Source: Acidobacteriota bacterium (GTDB lineage Bacteria > Actinomycetota > AC-67). From it: DNA of 46,409 nucleotides. The stretch covers positions 1 to 46,409 of the forward strand of contig JACQXY010000006.1 in assembly GCA_016208485.1 (NCBI GenBank), written 5' to 3'. This document shows positions 42,532 to 46,409 of the stretch, one piece after another. The translations under genes were made by a program, and so were the position numbers. The number at the start of each line of letters is the position of its first letter. The stretch's first letter is position 1. The notes beneath the pieces were generated by a model. The model was not told the DNA's origin. It saw only the letters and a list, made by a program, of their open reading frames with translations, and ran no database searches.

Positions 42532-42722
42532 GCTCTGCTCCCTCGGACGGGTGACCTCCTCGTGGGATGCAACCTTGGGCGGAGAAAAGGCACCTGGTTC
42601 GCGTGGTTCCGGGGGAAGGTTCGACCTCCTCGACGGGTTCCTCCGCATCGGATGGCCGGTCTGGACGGGGGCCTTGCTAGGCTGATCGGGACCGGCGCCG
42701 GGCGCGACGCCGATCGAGAAGA

Positions 42723-42796
42723 GGGCCCGTAGCTCAATCGGTCAGAGCAGCGGACTCATAATCCGTTGGTTCCAGGTTCGAGACCTGGCGGGCCCA
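42723..42796 (+). tRNA. tRNA with anticodon CAT, probably elongator Met
   Basis: Acceptor GGGCCCG/CGGGCCC with discriminator A, D arm AGCTC...GAGCA, anticodon stem GCGGA/TCCGT with loop CTCATAA (anticodon 42757-42759), T arm CCAGG-TTCGAGA-CCTGG. CCA is not encoded. The acceptor is fully paired at position 1-72, so it is not initiator tRNA. Tryptophan-free rules cannot separate elongator Met from Ile2 (lysidine) here with certainty. Confidence 0.9.
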
Positions 42797-43098
42797 CCCT
42801 CTGACCAGGAAGACGCCCCATGTGTCAGGCCCTCGCCCTCTTGAGGAGCAGCGCCGGTCCGCGCGCCCGCCCGGACCGCGAGTCCGCCGAGCCCGACGAG
42901 GCCGGGGAGCGTCACGAAGCTCACCGTGTAGTGCATGCGCAGCACGTGCGCCCGCTGCAGGAGCAGGGCCGCGATGGATGAGAGCACTGCAGCGAGGGGG
43001 ATGATGACGACCGGCAGAGCGGCCCGGGACCGCCCGGCGAAGGGAAAGAGTCGGCTCGAGCAGGAGAAGCCGCTCTGGCGGCGAAGAAGGGTGGCCAA
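42742..43098 (-). CDS. Possible small membrane protein, 3' end running into tRNA
   Basis: A 118-codon frame from TTG 43098. The middle has two hydrophobic segments, PVVIIPLAAVLSSIAALLL and VSFVTLPGLVGLGGLAV, with GC-rich third positions. The last 15 or so residues are antisense to the tRNA, so the natural stop seems lost or the gene was truncated by the tRNA junction. No ribosome site is clear. This is a weak call; the 456-base gap between the tRNA and the propeller gene otherwise holds only a hairpin at 43212-43236. Confidence 0.25.
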   Translation of the reverse strand: MATLLRRQSGFSCSSRLFPFAGRSRAALPVVIIPLAAVLSSIAALLLQRAHVLRMHYTVSFVTLPGLVGLGGLAVRAGARTGAAPQEGEGLTHGASSWSEGGPARSRTWNQRIMSPLL

Positions 43099-43211
43099 GC
43101 ACGCACATCTGGGTGAGGGGGGGTCATGGCCTGACGATGGACCCTCGCGCCCGCCGCCGGGCTTCGGCGACCGACGCGACCGCGCACGATCCGCGGCATC
43201 CATCGGTCCCT

Positions 43212-43236
43212 CGGCTCTCGGTTCCGCCGAGAGCCG
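43212..43236 (+). promoter_or_regulatory. 10-bp inverted repeat upstream of the propeller gene
   Basis: CGGCTCTCGG-TTCCG-CCGAGAGCCG, a perfect 10-bp stem and 5-base loop. It ends 18 bases before the ATG, just upstream of the AAGGGAGGGGG ribosome site. It may be a leader hairpin, an operator or a terminator for upstream transcripts. Confidence 0.5.
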
Positions 43237-43254
43237 GCAAGGAAGGGAGGGGGA

Positions 43255-44847
43255 ATGCGCGCACGTCTTGCCGTCACACTCCTGTCGCTCGCCGCGCTCG
43301 CCGCGCCGAGCGCGGCGCGAGCCACGCGCTACGACTACTCCTGGGCTCTTCCCGAGTGGCGCCAGACCTGGTCGGCGCCGAGGCTCGCCGACAACCGGGG
43401 GTTTGCCGTCCGCTCCACGACCGACGCCGTCTACGTCGCAGGCGTGACCGGATCCCACGGGCAGGGAGCCGGGGACTTGTTCCTGCTCAAGTACGACCAA
43501 GCCGGGGCGCTTCTCTGGTCGCGCACGTGGGGCGGCTTTGAGCTGGACCAAGCTCAAGGGATCGCGGTCGACGAGACGGGGATCTGGGCGGCCGGATCCC
43601 GGACCACCGACGAGGGCCGGATCGAGTTCGCGCTGGTGCGGTTCTCCCCTGACGGCGAACTGCTGCTCGATCGAACGTGGGCGCGCGGGGTCGCCGACGT
43701 GCTGCAGGCGGTCGCCGTCTACGACGGCGCGCTCTACGTGGCCGGCCTGACGCAGCCGAGCCATGCCGACCGGAACCTCTACGTCGCGCGGCTCGGCTCC
43801 GACGGCGCCCCGGCGTGGGAGATCGAGCGAGGTGGTCCCGGGTGGGACGAGGCTTGGGACCTTGCGGTAGACGCGATGGGCGTCTACGTCGCCGGCTACG
43901 AGACCCAGTCGGATACATCCCAGGCGCTCCTGCTGCGGCTCGACCAGGGTGGGGCCGTCCTCGGCGAGACCCGCTGGGGCGGCCCCGAGAACGACGAGGC
44001 CCGCGCGCTCACGCTTTCCTCTGACGGGATCTTGGTCACCGGCGGGCAGCAGTCGGGGCGGAGCACCGACGTCTTCGTGTCCAAGCTCGGACGAGACGGC
44101 GGGGTTCTGTGGACGAAGACGACCGGCGGGAAGGTGGTCGGCGGGGGTGGCTACGGGATCGGGCTCGGGGATCAAGGCATTTACGTCGCCGGAGGCAACT
44201 ACGATTTCCCCGCAGGAGGGGACGGGGCGATCATGCGGTTCTCGCTCGACGGCGATCTCGAGTGGAGCCAGGTCTACGGGCTGCCGGGGTTCTGGGACTG
44301 GGGCTTCGACGTGGACGTTCGCGCCGGGCGGTTCTACGTCACCGGGGTCCTCTGGCAGCCGGGCGCGGAGTGGTACAACGTCTTGACCCTGCAGTACCGG
44401 GAGGACTTCCCCTCCGTATCGCTCACCGACGTCGCGCGTCTCGCCACGGAGGGCGACCCCGGCCGAGCGACCGCGGCGATGCAGCACTTCTGGCCGGGCG
44501 ACTTCCTACGCTGGGCCGAGGCTCTCGACGCGAGCGATCCCGGCCGCTCGTACGTCCGGTGGGAGGGGGGATCGGACGCCGGGCGCCGGTACGGAATGAT
44601 CTGGGCCGACACCGCGCGCGACCCCGCCGTCGGCGAGGATCAGGCCGTGGAGGCTTTCGAGGGCGTCGGGGAGGACGTGCGGAAGGGCAACTACTCCCTC
44701 GTGCGCGACTACATCGGGGTGAGCGCGAGCCTGCTCGACGGCCTCATCCGCTTGCGCTACTTCATCTCCCACGACCGGCTGATCCCCCAAGGGGGATACG
44801 TCTACGTCGGGAACGCGGGGGTGCCGCTCCCACCCCCGCCGGTGTGA
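43255..44847 (+). CDS. Secreted beta-propeller repeat protein
   Basis: 530 residues with signal peptide (MRARLAVTLLSLAALAAPSAARA). Residues about 45-380 contain roughly seven units of the pattern G-[IV]-[YW]-V-[AT]-G ... L-x-[KR]-[YFL]-[DS]-x-x-G-x-[LV]-x-W-x-[RK]-T-W-G-G, as in SBBP-type beta-propeller repeats (examples LFLLKYDQAGALLWSRTWGG, VFVSKLGRDGGVLWTKTTGG). The C-terminal 140 residues are a separate, unrecognised domain. Strong ribosome site GGAAGGGAGGGGG. No membrane or sortase anchor is visible, so it is probably released. Binding role unknown. Confidence 0.8.
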   Translation: MRARLAVTLLSLAALAAPSAARATRYDYSWALPEWRQTWSAPRLADNRGFAVRSTTDAVYVAGVTGSHGQGAGDLFLLKYDQAGALLWSRTWGGFELDQAQGIAVDETGIWAAGSRTTDEGRIEFALVRFSPDGELLLDRTWARGVADVLQAVAVYDGALYVAGLTQPSHADRNLYVARLGSDGAPAWEIERGGPGWDEAWDLAVDAMGVYVAGYETQSDTSQALLLRLDQGGAVLGETRWGGPENDEARALTLSSDGILVTGGQQSGRSTDVFVSKLGRDGGVLWTKTTGGKVVGGGGYGIGLGDQGIYVAGGNYDFPAGGDGAIMRFSLDGDLEWSQVYGLPGFWDWGFDVDVRAGRFYVTGVLWQPGAEWYNVLTLQYREDFPSVSLTDVARLATEGDPGRATAAMQHFWPGDFLRWAEALDASDPGRSYVRWEGGSDAGRRYGMIWADTARDPAVGEDQAVEAFEGVGEDVRKGNYSLVRDYIGVSASLLDGLIRLRYFISHDRLIPQGGYVYVGNAGVPLPPPPV

Positions 44848-44938
44848 TCGGGCGGCGCACGATCCGGCCGGGCCCGGGAAGGATTCCGACCGCGCCCGTC
44901 GAACATCCATGCGACGTCGGAAGAGGGTGGAGGGAGTC

Positions 44939-46409
44939 ATGACCATTGCTCGGAGGTTTCGCGCGATCTGCCTCGCGCTCGCCGCTCTCGCCCTTGCCGG
45001 ACCGAGCGCTCGCGCCGCTGCGCCGGAGCCGGGCACGAGCCCTGGGAGCGCGGACCCGTCCATCGAGTCCCAGCCCGTCTACCAGGGCCGCATCGTCCAG
45101 GACAAGACGGTGATGATCCCGATGCGCGACGGTGTCCGCCTGGCGGCGAACGTGGCGCGGCCGGACGTTCCGGTGGACGGGGAACCCGGCCACCGCTTTC
45201 CCGTGCTTCTCGTGGTGAGCCCCTACCGTAAGGACGTGCTGATCGACAGCCTCTACCCTGCTGAGAGCTACTTCACGATCCGCGGCTACGTCCTGCTCGC
45301 CTACGACGTGCGCGGGATCGGCGATTCCGAGGGGACCTACGCCTACCCCTTCAACCCGGCCGAGCAGCGTGACCTCTACGACGTGACCGAGTGGGCAGCC
45401 GCACAGCCCTGGAGCAACGGAAGCGTCGGGATGACGGGGCAGTCCTACCTCGGGATCTCGCAGTACTTGGCGGCCGCGCAGCGCCCGCCGCACTTGAAAG
45501 CGATCTTCCCCTGCAAGGCGTACTCCGATCCCTACCGGGACATCGTCTACCACGGGGGGATCTTCGACGCGGAGTTCGTCGCCGCGTGGGGCGCGCTGAC
45601 GCAGGGGCTCTGGACGATCCCCCCGACGGCGCCCAACGCCGGAGCGGGCGACGGGTCGGACCCGGCGGCCCTCGCGGGTAGCTGGGTCGAGCACATGGGC
45701 GGCAACCAGAACGTACTGGCGTGGGCTCGCTCCAACCCCACCGACAACGAGCCGTGGCGGGGAATGGCCGTGTACACCAAGTACGACGCCATCGCGTCGA
45801 GCGGCATCCCCACCTACCACTGCGGCGGTTGGTACGACGGGTTCGCGCGCGGGACCACCGAGAACTTCCGGCACCTGGCCGCGGCGCCCAACCAGCGTCT
45901 CATCATCGGCCCGTGGTCTCACACCGACTACAACCAGGACGACTCCGGAGCCCCGCAGGCCGGTTTCGCGTTCCACTTCGATCCGCAGTTCGACATCGAC
46001 CACGAGATGCTCCGCTGGTACGACCACTACTTGAAGGGGAAGCCGGATTCCTTCGCCGGGTGGCCGCGCGTGGAGTACTACTCGCTCGGGGAGAACCGGT
46101 GGAAGTTCGCCGACTCCTGGCCACCCGCCGGAGCGAGCGAGATGGATCTGTTCCTCGCGAGCGAGGGAGCGGGGGCCGCCGTGGGGCAGGGGTCGCTGAG
46201 ATTGGATGGTCCCATGGGAAACCCCGATGCCTACGTCGCTCACCCGAACGGCCAGGGCGAGACCGCGGGCAAGTGGGGCAACGTTGCGGCGGGGCCCTTC
46301 CAGAAGACCGACCAGCGCGCCGACGAGGCGCACGCTCTGAGCTACTCGACCTCGCCGCTCGGCGCGCCGGTCGATGTCACGGGGCCGATCGCGCTGACCC
46401 TATACGCCG
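44939..46409 (+). CDS. CocE/NonD-type S15 family hydrolase, 3' end outside window
   Basis: Secreted alpha/beta hydrolase of the X-Pro dipeptidyl-peptidase (S15)/CocE family, acting on peptide or ester bonds. A signal peptide (to SARAAA) precedes the start of the hydrolase, MIPMRDGVRLAANVARP. The nucleophile is S169 in MTGQSYLGISQY. Asp in CGGWYDGFARGT and His in IGPWSHTDYN complete the triad. The jelly-roll C-terminal domain begins near SYSTSPLGAPVDVTGPIALTLY and is cut by the window end after about 490 codons; the family usually has 550-650. ATG 44939 has GGAGGGAG upstream. It lies 91 bases after the propeller gene and may be cotranscribed. Confidence 0.9.
   Translation, partial: MTIARRFRAICLALAALALAGPSARAAAPEPGTSPGSADPSIESQPVYQGRIVQDKTVMIPMRDGVRLAANVARPDVPVDGEPGHRFPVLLVVSPYRKDVLIDSLYPAESYFTIRGYVLLAYDVRGIGDSEGTYAYPFNPAEQRDLYDVTEWAAAQPWSNGSVGMTGQSYLGISQYLAAAQRPPHLKAIFPCKAYSDPYRDIVYHGGIFDAEFVAAWGALTQGLWTIPPTAPNAGAGDGSDPAALAGSWVEHMGGNQNVLAWARSNPTDNEPWRGMAVYTKYDAIASSGIPTYHCGGWYDGFARGTTENFRHLAAAPNQRLIIGPWSHTDYNQDDSGAPQAGFAFHFDPQFDIDHEMLRWYDHYLKGKPDSFAGWPRVEYYSLGENRWKFADSWPPAGASEMDLFLASEGAGAAVGQGSLRLDGPMGNPDAYVAHPNGQGETAGKWGNVAAGPFQKTDQRADEAHALSYSTSPLGAPVDVTGPIALTLYA

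Noticed and set aside
42723..42796. Initiator tRNA-Met
   Set aside because: Position 1-72 forms a normal G-C pair and the anticodon stem lacks the three consecutive G-C pairs of initiator tRNA.
42734..43108. Minus-strand ORF ending ARQVSNLEPTDYESAALTD
   Set aside because: Typical tRNA-antisense artefact in a different frame from the weak membrane-protein call.

Overview
This is a GC-rich bacterial chromosome segment whose gene content points to an Actinomycetota lineage, probably an uncultured one. The main indicators are a BldD-type regulator with the cyclic-di-GMP signature, two cis-prenyl transferases (one of the short-chain Rv1086 type), a Phd/RelE, a VapBC and a RES-Xre module, and several genes with a TANNNT -10 box only 6-9 bases before the start codon, as in leaderless actinobacterial transcripts. 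Assignment to a genus is not possible from the sequence alone.

Region 1 (1-8976, all + strand) is a classical housekeeping cluster: CIRCE operator, hrcA, dnaJ, rsmE, bldD-like, a HIT-family gene reduced by an in-frame internal deletion, phoH, ybeY, corC/hlyC-like, era, recO, uppS. Most genes overlap by a few bases and should be cotranscribed. They cover heat-shock control, rRNA maturation and modification, repair and cell-wall lipid carrier synthesis.

Region 2 (8984-21433) holds a large exported protein of unknown function broken by a frameshift, a second cis-prenyl transferase, an NfeD/SPFH membrane pair, a four-gene glycosyltransferase/methyltransferase island and glycyl-tRNA synthetase.

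Region 3 (21434-29742) starts with three small cassette-like genes (VOC protein, DUF2442, DEDDh exonuclease). An attC-like folded site lies between the first two. Then come pyruvate phosphate dikinase with a histone-H1-like basic tail, a minus-strand copper-type operon (membrane protein, exported cupredoxin-like protein, CopC, CopD) and a RES-Xre toxin-antitoxin pair.

Region 4 (29743-37796) has an MFS exporter, a secreted choice-of-anchor-L protein, VapBC on a near-consensus leaderless promoter, and the dgt-dnaG-rpoD macromolecular synthesis cluster.

Region 5 (38004-42796) lies between tRNA-Asn and a tRNA with anticodon CAU. It looks like an eroded accessory island: Phd/RelE, an IS3-family remnant, an anchored protein, tryptophanase, several gene fragments, a mini sigma-like protein carrying only regions 1.2-2.2, and a subtilase reduced to signal peptide plus C-terminus.

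Region 6 (42797-46409) encodes two secreted proteins, a beta-propeller repeat protein and a CocE/S15-type hydrolase that runs off the window end. No CRISPR array, rRNA gene or replication origin was seen.
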